From Eubacteriales bacterium (GTDB lineage Bacteria; Bacillota; JASUSC01): DNA of 45,926 nt. Under the pieces are notes generated by a model that had not been told where the DNA came from, ran no database searches, and saw only the letters and a program-made list of their open reading frames with translations. This document shows, piece after piece, positions 31,805 through 40,043 of this stretch; the first letter of the stretch is position 1; the number at the start of each line of letters is the position of its first letter. The stretch is from positions 1 through 45,926 of the forward strand of contig JASUSC010000006.1 of assembly GCA_030446285.1 (NCBI GenBank), given 5' to 3'. The translations under genes were made by a program, and so were the position numbers.

Positions 31805-31833
31805 TCTATTTCTCGCCGGGTAGCGGTATAGAT
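31805..31833 (+). promoter_or_regulatory. Candidate sigma-E promoter of spoIID
   Basis: TCTATTT (31805-31811) and GTATAGAT (31826-31833) are separated by 14 bases, resembling the sigma-E pattern of an AT-rich -35 and a -10 like CATACAnT. spoIID belongs to the sigma-E regulon in Bacillus. Sequence match is moderate. Confidence 0.4.
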
Positions 31834-31851
31834 AAACAAGCGGGGGATAGT

Positions 31852-32805
31852 ATGAGAAGAAAAACAGGGTCTTTGCGGGTGCTGCTGACCGGGCCTTTCT
31901 TTCTTTTTCTGGCGATATTGCTGGCGGTTATCATTCCGGGGTACGATACGGGCAGGGAAGATAGTAGTATGAAAAAAGAAGTGAAAATCTTTCTTCACCG
32001 GACCGGGAGAGTAATTAGCCTTTCCGAGGAAGAGTATTTGGTGGGTGTTCTCGCGGCAGAGATGCCGGCTTCTTATCCGGAAGAGGCTTTAAAAGCCCAG
32101 GCGGTAGCAGCCCGTACTTATTTGTACTGGCGTTTGCAGGAAGGAAATAAAAAGGGAGAGCCTGCCCCTCTTTGTGACCGCCCGGACCATGCTCAGGGTT
32201 GGTTGCCCCGGGAGGAAAGAAAAAAGAAATGGGGAAAAGCCTATTCCTTCTTTGAAAATAAAATGTTAAAGGTGGTGCAGGCTACTGCCGGGGAGGTAAT
32301 AGTGTGGGAGGGACAACTTATTAGAGCTTATTACCATGCTTCTTGCGGCGGTCGTACAGAGACAGCAGAAGAAGTCCTTGGCAAGAGAATACCATATCTC
32401 ATAAGCGTGACCTGTCCGGAGTCAAACCCTCCCCGGGAAACTCGTTTTTATTCTTGGGAAGAGTTTTTTTCCCGCCTCGGCGGGGATGTTTTGCCGGCAA
32501 CGAGCGGCACTAAGGGACAGGTAGAGGTTACCGCTAGCGGCCGGCTACGTTTCCTGTCCTGGGGAGGCAGAGTTTGGGCGGGAGGAGAAGTGCGCAAGAA
32601 GTTAGGGCTGAAGTCAACTCGGATGGAGTTTAGATTTACAGAGCAGGGGGTTATAGTCACCACTACGGGATACGGTCACGGCTTGGGGCTCTGTCAGCGG
32701 GGGGCGCGGGAATTGGCTCTGCGAGGTAGTGATTACCAGGCCATCCTTCGGCATTACTATCCGGGTTGCCAGATTCAGAAACTCAAACCCCGGAGCGGAA
32801 GTTGA
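31852..32805 (+). CDS. spoIID: Stage II sporulation protein D (lytic transglycosylase)
   Basis: Membrane-anchored enzyme that cleaves denuded glycan strands during engulfment, working with SpoIIP and SpoIIM. It has 317 residues from the ATG at 31852 (GGGGGA upstream). A membrane anchor lies at about 12-36. The domain begins EEYLVGVLAAEMPASYPEEA, with the catalytic glutamate in AAEMP, then KAQAVAARTY, YHASCGGRTE and the C-terminal GYGHGLGLCQRGARELA. Preceded by murA as in many Clostridia. Confidence 0.95.
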   Translation: MRRKTGSLRVLLTGPFFLFLAILLAVIIPGYDTGREDSSMKKEVKIFLHRTGRVISLSEEEYLVGVLAAEMPASYPEEALKAQAVAARTYLYWRLQEGNKKGEPAPLCDRPDHAQGWLPREERKKKWGKAYSFFENKMLKVVQATAGEVIVWEGQLIRAYYHASCGGRTETAEEVLGKRIPYLISVTCPESNPPRETRFYSWEEFFSRLGGDVLPATSGTKGQVEVTASGRLRFLSWGGRVWAGGEVRKKLGLKSTRMEFRFTEQGVIVTTTGYGHGLGLCQRGARELALRGSDYQAILRHYYPGCQIQKLKPRSGS

Positions 32806-32826
32806 TTCCGCTGCCGGGGTATTTTT
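32788..32826 (+). terminator. Terminator overlapping the spoIID stop codon
   Basis: CCCCGGAGCGGAA pairs with TTCCGCT-G-CCGGGG (one bulge) and is followed by TATTTTTG. The TGA stop of spoIID lies in the loop (32803-32805). Long, strong hairpin. Confidence 0.85.
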
Positions 32827-32830
32827 GTGC

Positions 32831-32858
32831 GCATTTGCTCGGGTGGCAGGCATATACA
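32831..32858 (+). promoter_or_regulatory. Candidate sigma-E promoter of spoIIID
   Basis: GCATTTG (32831-32837), 13 bases, then CATATACA (32851-32858). The shape agrees with sigma-E promoters, and spoIIID is a known sigma-E target in Bacillus. Confidence 0.45.
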
Positions 32859-32890
32859 TGTAATAGATTTGCGGGGAGGAGGATAGCCTG

Positions 32891-33145
32891 GTGCAGGAGT
32901 ATATTCGCAAGCGAGTTTTGGAAATCTGTTATTACATGCTGGAGACCAAGGCTACAGTGAGACAGGCTGCAGCAGTTTTCAATGTCAGTAAGTCCACCGT
33001 TCACAAAGATATGACCGAAAGACTGCCCAGTATTAACAAAAAGCTTGCTGCCCAGGTTAAAGAAGTTCTGGAATTTAACAAGGCAGAGCGTCATATCCGG
33101 GGCGGCGAAGCTACCAGAAAAAAGTATCAAGAAATGGCAAATTAG
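32891..33145 (+). CDS. spoIIID: Sporulation transcriptional regulator SpoIIID
   Basis: Small DNA-binding protein that adjusts sigma-E genes in the mother cell and helps switch on sigma-K. It has 84 residues, the family length. The helix-turn-helix is TVRQAAAVFNVSKSTVHKD at about residues 21-39, and the basic tail ends IRGGEATRKKY. GTG start at 32891 with GGAGGAGG upstream. It lies 85 bases after spoIID; no spoIIQ-like gene lies between. Confidence 0.96.
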   Translation: MQEYIRKRVLEICYYMLETKATVRQAAAVFNVSKSTVHKDMTERLPSINKKLAAQVKEVLEFNKAERHIRGGEATRKKYQEMAN

Positions 33146-33276
33146 AGCCAAAGGAAAGAGGATTTTGCAAAAATGTGACGAATAGTGAAAAATACAAGGT
33201 AAGGTTTCTTCTATTTTTAGCTGTTACTTAGACAGGCCTGGCTCTTTCACACTGAAACTGGAGAGGATCAGGGAAG

Positions 33277-34054
33277 ATGTTTTTTCGGCGCGGATATAGG
33301 TATTGACCTTGGTACGGCTACGGTCCAGGTTTATGTAGGTGGAAAAGGGATTGTTTTGCAAGAACCCTCGGTGGTTGCCATTGACAAAAATACCGGTAAG
33401 CTGATAGCTGTTGGCGAAGAAGCCAGGCGGATGCTGGGACGGACGCCGGGGAATATAGTGGCCATTCGTCCGCTGGAAGAGGGTGTTATTGCCGACTACG
33501 AAACTACGGAAAAAATGCTCCGTTATTTTATCCAGAAGGCGGTGGGCCGTTCTCTTTTCTCCCGTCACCGAATTATGGTTTGTGTTCCCACCGGCATTAC
33601 CAGCGTAGAAGAACGTGCCGTGCGGCAAGCAGCTCTGAACGCTGGCGGTAAAGAGGCTTATGTGATAGAAGAACCTCTGGCTGCTGCTTTAGGAGCAGGA
33701 GTGGACATTTCTGAGCCCAGCGGTTCCATGGTAGTGGATATTGGGGGCGGGACGACCGATGTGGCGGTTCTTTCGCTGGGAGGGATTGTCTGCAGTACGT
33801 CTTTACGGGTAGGCGGAGATAAATTTGATGAGGCTATTGTCCGTTTTGTGCGGCGGGAGTTTAACCTGATGATAGGCGAACGCATGGCGGAGGAGTTGAA
33901 AATAACCATCGGTACGGCTTTTCCGCCGGAAAAAACAGAGAGTATGGAGATTCGCGGTCGCGACCTAAAACAAAGGGGCGAGAGATTAAAGTTTGACTTT
34001 CGTGTATATTTGTCCGCCAAGTTATTAAAAAATTTAAATCAACTTGTTTGTTGA
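33277..34054 (+). pseudogene. mbl: Broken mbl (MreB-like actin): 5' frameshift and missing C-terminus
   Basis: The protein frame reads [51 protein letters not shown] and [13 protein letters not shown], clearly MreB/Mbl. The ATG at 33277 (GGGA upstream) is one base out of frame: ATG is followed by six T (33280-33285), and with five T it would read [11 protein letters not shown], the normal Mbl start. After EIRGRDL (near 33966) homology stops, and an unrelated 27-residue tail ends at 34054, so about 110 C-terminal residues, including the last nucleotide-binding GGG loop, are gone. The only in-frame start in the conserved part would give a 233-residue fragment. The spoIIID-mbl-flgF-flgG order shows it is the orthologue. 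Confidence 0.88.
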
Positions 34055-34068
34055 GGGGGTGAAAAAGG

Positions 34069-34818
34069 ATGATCAGGGGATTATATACCGCTGCTACCGG
34101 CATGCTGGCGGAACAGACACGGGCGGACATAACTGCTAACAATTTGGCCAACTTAAACACCGGCGGCTATAAGAAAGACGTAGCCGTCTTTCGGTCTTTC
34201 CCGGAGTTGTTAGTGCAACGAATCAACGATCCCCAAGACAGGGGGGCGCGGCCGGTGCTGGGAAGTTTGAGCGGAGGGGCAGTGGTAGATGAGGTGCTGA
34301 CTTCTTTTGCCCCGGGTGTACTGAAAGAAACAGGGCGGCCTCTGGATTTGGCTTTAGAGGGAGGAAATTTCTTTGTTCTTCAGACCCCAGCGGGGCTGCG
34401 CTATACCAGAAACGGAGCCTTTACTCTTGATGGAGAGGGTTATATCGTCAACAGCGATGGCTACCGGCTGCTGGGGGAAAACGGTCCGATTCAGGTTCGC
34501 GGGCAGAAGATAGAAGTTAATCGGGACGGAACGGTAGTGGTAGACGGTCAGCCAGTGGACCGCCTTCTTCTCGTTAGTTTTGCCAACCCCCGGGACCTGC
34601 AAAAGGCCGGGAACAACCTGTTTATCGGCGTAAATCCGCAGCCTGCGGTGGCAGGGGGGGTACTCCAGGGTTATTTAGAGGGGTCCAATGTTAACGTAAT
34701 TACTGAAATGATTGACATGATTACAATAATGAGGGCCTACGAAGCCAATCAGCGGATGATCCAGGCCCAGGACAGCATTCTGGACAAAGCGGTTAACCAA
34801 GTGGGAAGCCTGCGTTAA
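34069..34818 (+). CDS. flgF: Flagellar rod/hook-basal body protein, FlgF-type (FlhO)
   Basis: A 249-residue component of the flagellar rod. The N-terminal rod signature MIRGLYTAATGMLAEQTRADITANNLANLNTGG-type helix is visible (about residues 1-33), and the C-terminal coiled coil ends YEANQRMIQAQDSILDKAVNQ. The central domain carries GRPLDLALEGGNFFVL and YTRNGAFTLD. ATG after GAGGGGGTG. It pairs with the next gene downstream of the broken mbl, matching the mbl-flhO-flhP order of Bacillus and Clostridia, outside the main flagellar cluster. Confidence 0.92.
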   Translation: MIRGLYTAATGMLAEQTRADITANNLANLNTGGYKKDVAVFRSFPELLVQRINDPQDRGARPVLGSLSGGAVVDEVLTSFAPGVLKETGRPLDLALEGGNFFVLQTPAGLRYTRNGAFTLDGEGYIVNSDGYRLLGENGPIQVRGQKIEVNRDGTVVVDGQPVDRLLLVSFANPRDLQKAGNNLFIGVNPQPAVAGGVLQGYLEGSNVNVITEMIDMITIMRAYEANQRMIQAQDSILDKAVNQVGSLR

Positions 34819-34890
34819 TCTCCACGGCTGGACCGCATAGCGGGGGCCGGAGAGCGGATCGACAGAAGCTCTCGCGGGAGGTGATCTGTT

Positions 34891-35682
34891 TTGATTAGGG
34901 CTTTATACAATGCCGGGAGTGGCATGATAATGCAGCAGCTCAATATGGATAATATTGCCAACAACGTGGCCAATATAAATACCACCGGCTACAAGAAAAC
35001 GCGGACGGAGTTTGCCGATGCCCTTTATTCCAGGTTGCGGGGAGAAAATGCTGCCAACCGCTGGGGACAGGTGCTGCCGCAGCCGGTTGATGTAGGGAGC
35101 GGTACTCGCCTGGCTGCTACCTTAATTGACTTTTCCCAGGGAAATTTCCAGCAGACGGGAAGGGACCTGGATCTGGCTATTGAGGGGGATGGCTTTTTTG
35201 CCCTCCGTCTCCCCGACGGGCGAATAGCTTACACCCGTAGTGGTGCTTTTCGCCGAGATGCGGCCGGGAGGGTGGTGAGTGCCCAGGGGTACTTGTTGGA
35301 GCCTCCTCTCACTGTGCCGGCAGGGGCTACAGAGCTTACGGTAGCTCCTGATGGAACGGTTACGGCTTTACTGCCGGGGCAGGGTGAACCTGCGGTTATT
35401 GGGCGGATAACTCTTTATACTTTTACGAATCCGGCCGGCATGGAGAAAATCGGAGAAAACCTGTTCGTGCCCACGGTAAATTCCGGACAGGCTACTGCCG
35501 GTTTTCCCGGCACCCAGGGTCTGGGCAAGCTTCGGCAGGGCTACCTAGAGATGGCCAATGTTAATCTGGCAGAGGAAATGATGGAGGTAATTACTGCCCA
35601 GCGCGCCTACGAGATAAATTCCCGGGTGGTAAGAACCTGCGATGAGATGCTGGGGATGGCTAATTCTCTGTTACGACGCTAG
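34891..35682 (+). CDS. flgG: Flagellar rod/hook-basal body protein, FlgG-type (FlhP)
   Basis: A 263-residue paralogue of the preceding gene. N-terminal helix IRALYNAGSGMIMQQLNMDN then ANNVANINTTGYKKTRTEF; central DLDLAIEGDGFFAL and YTRSGAFRRDAAGRVV; C-terminal YEINSRVVRTCDEMLGMANSL coil. TTG start at 34891 after GGGAGGTGAT. It forms the distal rod. The 72-base gap from flgF shows no terminator, so the two are probably one transcript. Confidence 0.92.
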   Translation: MIRALYNAGSGMIMQQLNMDNIANNVANINTTGYKKTRTEFADALYSRLRGENAANRWGQVLPQPVDVGSGTRLAATLIDFSQGNFQQTGRDLDLAIEGDGFFALRLPDGRIAYTRSGAFRRDAAGRVVSAQGYLLEPPLTVPAGATELTVAPDGTVTALLPGQGEPAVIGRITLYTFTNPAGMEKIGENLFVPTVNSGQATAGFPGTQGLGKLRQGYLEMANVNLAEEMMEVITAQRAYEINSRVVRTCDEMLGMANSLLRR

Positions 35683-35684
35683 AA

Positions 35685-35718
35685 AAATACCCCCCCTTTA
35701 GCGGGGGTTATTTTTTTG
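35685..35718. terminator. Bidirectional terminator between flgG and the tagA-type gene
   Basis: AATACCCCC and GGGGGTTATTTTTTT form a stem with an A-run on the left and T-run on the right, so it can stop transcripts from both converging units. The stop codon of the minus-strand gene (35698-35700) lies inside it. Confidence 0.8.
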
Positions 35719-36450
35719 GCGATATTCCTGCCAGGTGAGCCGGAGGAAGGTGAGGAGAAAACGAAAGCGGTAGAAGCGTTTTGGTTCTCTTAGACCTCGG
35801 TAAAACCATTCTAGTCCCAGACGGCGGAAAAGAAGGGGAGCTCGGCGCAGGCGGCCGGAAATAACGTCCAAGCTACCACCTACACCCATAGCAACCTTTA
35901 CCTGCAGGCGATGGCGGTGGTGAAAAAGCCACTTCTCTTGCCGAGGGCTACCCATACCCACAAAGAGTATATCGGGCTGGGAGCGGTTGATGAGCCCGAT
36001 GACTTTTTCTTCTTCCCCGCTATCAAAATAGCCGTGGTGATAACCGGCTATTTTCAGGCTTGGGTACTGGGATGACAGCTTGGCGGCGGCTTTTTCTACT
36101 ACTTCCGGCTTTGAGCCAAGAAGAAAAATCCGGAAGTCTCTGCTGGCAGCTAAATGAATGAGTTTTTGCATCAGATCAAAGCCGGTAACCCGTTCTCTGA
36201 GAGGCTGTCGCAACAGCCGGGAGGCCCATACCAGGCCAATACCGTCTGGGATAAGGAGATCGCTTTGTTGAAGAATGGAGAGCAATTCTTTATCTGTGCT
36301 GGCCCGGGTGATTTTTTCCGGGTTGGCGGCAAAAATTAAAAAAGGGGCTGCTGCATAGGTTTGGACTTGCAAGATTTTTTCAACGGCAGCGACAGCTTCC
36401 TTCATATCCACATTGGCTACGGGTAAGTTATAAAGCAAGTTTCTTTTCAT
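35698..36450 (-). CDS. WecG/TagA/CpsF family glycosyltransferase
   Basis: A 250-residue GT26-family enzyme. The typical member transfers N-acetylmannosamine from the UDP-sugar to undecaprenyl-PP-GlcNAc, the first linkage step of wall teichoic acid or a related wall polymer. Visible motifs: LLIPDGIGLVWASRLL, FLLGSKPEVVEKAA, then the hallmark FVGMGSPRQEKW, VAMGVGGSLDVISG and APLLFRRLGLEWFYRG at the end. It lies 15 bases after the sugar dehydrogenase gene and is likely co-transcribed with it, which fits ManNAc polymer synthesis. Confidence 0.9.
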   Translation of the reverse strand: MKRNLLYNLPVANVDMKEAVAAVEKILQVQTYAAAPFLIFAANPEKITRASTDKELLSILQQSDLLIPDGIGLVWASRLLRQPLRERVTGFDLMQKLIHLAASRDFRIFLLGSKPEVVEKAAAKLSSQYPSLKIAGYHHGYFDSGEEEKVIGLINRSQPDILFVGMGSPRQEKWLFHHRHRLQVKVAMGVGGSLDVISGRLRRAPLLFRRLGLEWFYRGLREPKRFYRFRFLLTFLRLTWQEYRQKNNPR

Positions 36451-36465
36451 TGCATCGCTCCCCGG

Positions 36466-37785
36466 CTACAGAGAGTAGTAAACACCTCCCCGTTGGCTGA
36501 TTTCTTCTTTAGTAAAGACAAAACGAGTGTCAATAACTACAGGTTTTGGTTTCATTAGGGAAAGCAGTTCTGGAATGGAGGAAAATGGAATTTCCTTCTG
36601 GCGAGCTAAGATTAAGAGGCAGTCGCTGTCGCGGAGACAGTCTTCCAGGGAAGAAGCTTTCAAAGGTCCTTCATAAGGTACAGCCGGGTCAAAAATTGAG
36701 ACAGCAACGCCTCTTTCCTGTAACTGCCGGATGATAATCCAGGCAGGGCTCTGGCGGTCGTCGCTGGAATAATCTTTCATAGCCAAGCCCAAAACAGCTA
36801 TTTTGGCTTCGGCAGGGGAAACTCCTTTGGCCGCCAGGGCAGAAAAAACCATCTGGCTCACGGATGCCGGAATGCTGTCGTTTACCTGGCGGGCGGTGGT
36901 AAGAAGAGGGAGACTTAACTCTTTTTCCCTGGCGCGGGGGAGGAGGTAATAAAGGGCGTTGGGAAGACAGTAACCTCCAACTCCCGGTCCGGGTTGGAGG
37001 AGATTAACTCTTTTGTGGGTGTTGGCCAGGCTGATAACTTCCTGGGTGTTGAGTCCCACAGCTCGGCAGAAAGCGGCGAATTCGTTAACCATAGCAATAT
37101 TTACATCCCGGGAGATATTCTCAAACAGTTTAGCTGTTTCAACTGCTGTCATGGAGGAGGCGCGATAAATGGGTGCCCTGGCTATTAACCCGAGCACTTT
37201 TTCGGCTCGACGGCAGCACTCTTCACTCAGACCGGCTACTACTACTGGCATGTTGCGGAATTCTTCAAAAGCTTTACCTTCGGCAATTCTTTCGGAAGAA
37301 TAGGCCAGGTTGAAATCTATCCCTGCCCGCAGGCCTTTTTCTTCCAGGAGAGGGCGGGCAATTTGTTCGCTAAAGCCTGGCGGTACTGTGCTGCGGAGCA
37401 AAACCAGATCGCCTTTTTTGAGAACCTCTCGCACCATCCGCAGGGCCTGCAGGAGAGGCTCATAGAAAGGCTCTTTTTTTACCACCGGTATGCCTACAGT
37501 GATGATATAGATGGTGCAGTCAGAAGGAACTTCCTCTTTTGGCACGAAACTCCCTGCTTCCAGTTGTTCCCGCAGGATTTCCTGAATAGACTTCCCTTCG
37601 AAACTTTCTTTGTGATAAGTGATGCCTGCTTTTAGCTGCTGGATGAGTTCTCTGTTGGTGTCTACGCCGATTACTGGATGACCTTCCATGGCAAAACTAA
37701 GGGCCAAGGGAAGGCCGACATAACCAAGGCCGAGAATGCAAATTTGGGGAACGTGGTCTTTCCTTTCTGTTGTTTGCCCTGGCAA
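36466..37785 (-). CDS. Nucleotide-sugar dehydrogenase (WecC/UDP-glucose DH superfamily)
   Basis: Oxidises a UDP-hexose (most likely UDP-ManNAc or UDP-GlcNAc) to the uronate with two NAD+. It has 439 residues from a TTG at 37785, chosen because GAGGAGG precedes it; a longer frame to 37830 places that site inside the gene. Rossmann motif ICILGLGYVGLPLAL, RSTVPPGFSEQI, YSSERIAEGKA and the conserved KLFENISRDVNIAMVNEFA are clear. The catalytic cysteine is in GPGVGGYCLPNAL, lacking the usual Asp-Pro after the cysteine loop. Substrate is inferred from family and neighbour only. Confidence 0.88.
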   Translation of the reverse strand: MPGQTTERKDHVPQICILGLGYVGLPLALSFAMEGHPVIGVDTNRELIQQLKAGITYHKESFEGKSIQEILREQLEAGSFVPKEEVPSDCTIYIITVGIPVVKKEPFYEPLLQALRMVREVLKKGDLVLLRSTVPPGFSEQIARPLLEEKGLRAGIDFNLAYSSERIAEGKAFEEFRNMPVVVAGLSEECCRRAEKVLGLIARAPIYRASSMTAVETAKLFENISRDVNIAMVNEFAAFCRAVGLNTQEVISLANTHKRVNLLQPGPGVGGYCLPNALYYLLPRAREKELSLPLLTTARQVNDSIPASVSQMVFSALAAKGVSPAEAKIAVLGLAMKDYSSDDRQSPAWIIIRQLQERGVAVSIFDPAVPYEGPLKASSLEDCLRDSDCLLILARQKEIPFSSIPELLSLMKPKPVVIDTRFVFTKEEISQRGGVYYSL

Positions 37786-37833
37786 GAAGAAAACCTCCTC
37801 AAACTTTGCGAAACTTGACACAATGCTCAATTT

Positions 37834-37839
37834 ATTATA
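37834..37839 (-). promoter_or_regulatory. Possible -10 element for the sugar dehydrogenase-tagA pair
   Basis: A perfect TATAAT on the minus strand, about 50 bases upstream of the TTG start. The -35 region is only AT-rich (TTATTT at 17 bases), so the promoter is tentative. The gap between this and murJ (37840-37985) shows no gene. Confidence 0.35.
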
Positions 37840-37985
37840 GCCCGCGTGAGATAAAAAATAAAGACGGAAAGCTTTTGGAAAATTATCGCAACTTTTAGCA
37901 GTTATTTCTGCCTGGTTGGTCTTGAACCCGACGATTTCCGGGCAGAGGCAGATAAAATCCTGTTCCCACAGAATTTTTTGTCCTT

Positions 37986-39542
37986 CTACCGAAAACGGCG
38001 GCCCACTGCTTCCAGAACAAAGCGGGCTTCAGGCATTTTTAGAAACATGCTGAAAGCCAGGTAGAGACCTACTCCCAGGACTACGGCGGTGGTTACCTGC
38101 GCCAGTTGCACTGCTAACCTTTGCACGGAGAGAAATTCGAAGAGAGAAGCGATAAACCAGACGCTTATACCCATGACTGCGCTTACGGCCACGATTTTGA
38201 CGGTGGCGGTAACAAGGGATTTTAAACCCAGCGGGCCTACCTTTCGCCGGAAGAGGAAGAGGAGGGTGATGAAGTCAAACATTCCGGTAAGGGTATAGGC
38301 CAGAGCCAGTCCTTCTGCTCCTAAACTGTGAATGAGGGTGGCGTTGAGGAAGTAGTTAAGGGCAACGGTGACCAGGCCGAAGGTGAGGGGGGTTAAGGTG
38401 TCGTGGAGGGCGTAGAACCCCCGCATGACCATTTGCAGCCCGGCTTGAGCGAAAATTCCCAGGGCGTAGAAGGAGAGGATGCTGGCCGTGCGCAGGGTTT
38501 GTTCATGGGTGAAAACCCCGTGCTCGAAGAGGAGGCGCACTATCGGTACCCCCAGGGCGATAAGGCCTACGGCGGCGGGGATATTGATAAAAAAGGTAGC
38601 ACGCAGACCGAAAATTACCGCTTCTTTGAAAGCTTTGTTTTCGCCTCTGGCAACCAGCTCGTTTAAATTGGGGAAAAGGGCGACGGCAATGGCCGCACCG
38701 AATACTCCTAACGGTAGCATCATTAAACGGTTGGCCAGCCGCAGCGCGGAAATGGTGCCCGGATCAAGGGAGGAAGCGAAGTTCTGGTTGATGACCAGGT
38801 TAATCTGGTTGACCGACATGGCCAGCACTACGGGAGTCATCAGACGCACGGTGCGGCGGATACCGGGGTGAAGAAGATTGAAAGAAAAGACGTAGTACTT
38901 GGTTAAACCGTGTTGCACCAGGGCTGGGACCTGAATCAAAAAGGAAAGGAAAACTCCTACTACCACTCCGTAAGAAAAACCCTTTATTCCCAACCAGGGG
39001 GAAAGAAGGAGACCGGTACCGATAATGCCGATGTTATAAAGCAGGGAACCGTAAGCCGGCGTGTGGAAATGTTTGTAGGAATGGAGGATACCCATCTGCA
39101 GGCCGTTAAAGGCGGTGAATATTACGGAAGGAAAAATAATACGGGTCAGTTCTATTGCTAATTCCCGGTATTGAAGCGGCAGTTTGTAGGCTACCAGCGG
39201 TAAAAGATAAGGGGCGTAAATCCAGCCCAGGATGGTGGCAATAACCATCGTCAGAGTGACGAGGTTTATGGCAATGCTGGCGAATTTCCAGGCTTCTTTT
39301 TCGTTTTCCTGATGCAGGTAGGAGGAAAAAACGGGTATGAAGGCCGAACTCAGGGCACCTCCGACTAGAAGAGTGTAGAGAATATCAGGAATAGTAAAAG
39401 CGGCAAAATAGGCATCCGTTACTCCACTTAACCCGAATTTGGCGGCCATAATCTGTTCCCGGACAAACCCTAGTACCCGGGACAGGAGGGAAGTGATGAC
39501 GATTATCCCGGCAGCTCGGGCTACCCTGTTACTTGCTCTCAT
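37986..39542 (-). CDS. murJ: Lipid II flippase MurJ (MviN family)
   Basis: Moves lipid II across the cytoplasmic membrane for wall synthesis. It has 518 residues with about 14 membrane helices, the MOP-superfamily layout. N-terminal TSLLSRVLGFVREQIMAAKFG has the conserved arginines that line the cavity; GLQMGILHSYKHFHTPAY and VVLAMSVNQINLVINQNFAS are family segments. ATG start with GGGGAG upstream and its own promoter. The same strand carries wall-polymer genes downstream. Confidence 0.94.
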   Translation of the reverse strand: MRASNRVARAAGIIVITSLLSRVLGFVREQIMAAKFGLSGVTDAYFAAFTIPDILYTLLVGGALSSAFIPVFSSYLHQENEKEAWKFASIAINLVTLTMVIATILGWIYAPYLLPLVAYKLPLQYRELAIELTRIIFPSVIFTAFNGLQMGILHSYKHFHTPAYGSLLYNIGIIGTGLLLSPWLGIKGFSYGVVVGVFLSFLIQVPALVQHGLTKYYVFSFNLLHPGIRRTVRLMTPVVLAMSVNQINLVINQNFASSLDPGTISALRLANRLMMLPLGVFGAAIAVALFPNLNELVARGENKAFKEAVIFGLRATFFINIPAAVGLIALGVPIVRLLFEHGVFTHEQTLRTASILSFYALGIFAQAGLQMVMRGFYALHDTLTPLTFGLVTVALNYFLNATLIHSLGAEGLALAYTLTGMFDFITLLFLFRRKVGPLGLKSLVTATVKIVAVSAVMGISVWFIASLFEFLSVQRLAVQLAQVTTAVVLGVGLYLAFSMFLKMPEARFVLEAVGRRFR

Positions 39543-39577
39543 TGCTCACGCTCCCCGGCAGAATCCTGACAGACAAT

Positions 39578-39605
39578 ATCATACCACGTTTTGCCGGGCA
39601 GTTAA
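39578..39605 (-). promoter_or_regulatory. Probable sigma-A promoter of murJ
   Basis: On the minus strand TTAACT (39605-39600), 16 bases, TATGAT (39583-39578), about 36 bases before the murJ start. Confidence 0.55.
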
Positions 39606-39630
39606 ATCCTGGCCGCTCGCCGGATGACTT

Positions 39631-39996
39631 TTATCTGCCCTTTTCTTTCTGCCAGGCGGCTTTTCTCTCTTTTTCTTTTTCCAGTATTCGTTGGGATAAG
39701 ATGCAGGAAGAGGTTTTTATTTCCTCCCATTCTTTCCGCCAGCGGGCGATTTGGGTGTTCCATCGGCTGTGGACAAGGGCAATTTTTTCTCTTACTTTTT
39801 CTTTGAGGCTTTCTGTTGCGATGATAAAGGAGGTACCGGTAACCTGGATTTTAACCTGTTTGCCGCTGGTCTCTATGGCTACCATGGGAGGAATAGGGCG
39901 CTTTATCAGGTGGGAGAAGACGGCAGCCGTATAGTTTGTTGCCTGCACTGTTACTATTAGGGCCAGAAGAAGGAGCAGCCAGCGGGTTTTGGACAT
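39631..39996 (-). CDS. Small hypothetical membrane-anchored protein
   Basis: A 121-residue protein I do not recognise. It has an N-terminal hydrophobic helix or signal peptide (about residues 5-22), a short strand-rich middle, and a highly charged, helical, tryptophan-containing C-terminal half (VHSRWNTQIARWRKEWEEIK, then a Lys/Glu tail) likely to form a coiled coil. GGAAAGGGGG precedes the ATG. It lies 47 bases downstream of spoIIP on the same strand with no clear terminator between, so it may share the sporulation promoter. Confidence 0.65.
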   Translation of the reverse strand: MSKTRWLLLLLALIVTVQATNYTAAVFSHLIKRPIPPMVAIETSGKQVKIQVTGTSFIIATESLKEKVREKIALVHSRWNTQIARWRKEWEEIKTSSCILSQRILEKEKERKAAWQKEKGR

Positions 39997-40043
39997 AAAA
40001 AACCCCCTTTCCTGATAACTAAAATTACCAGAAAAAGGAGGAG

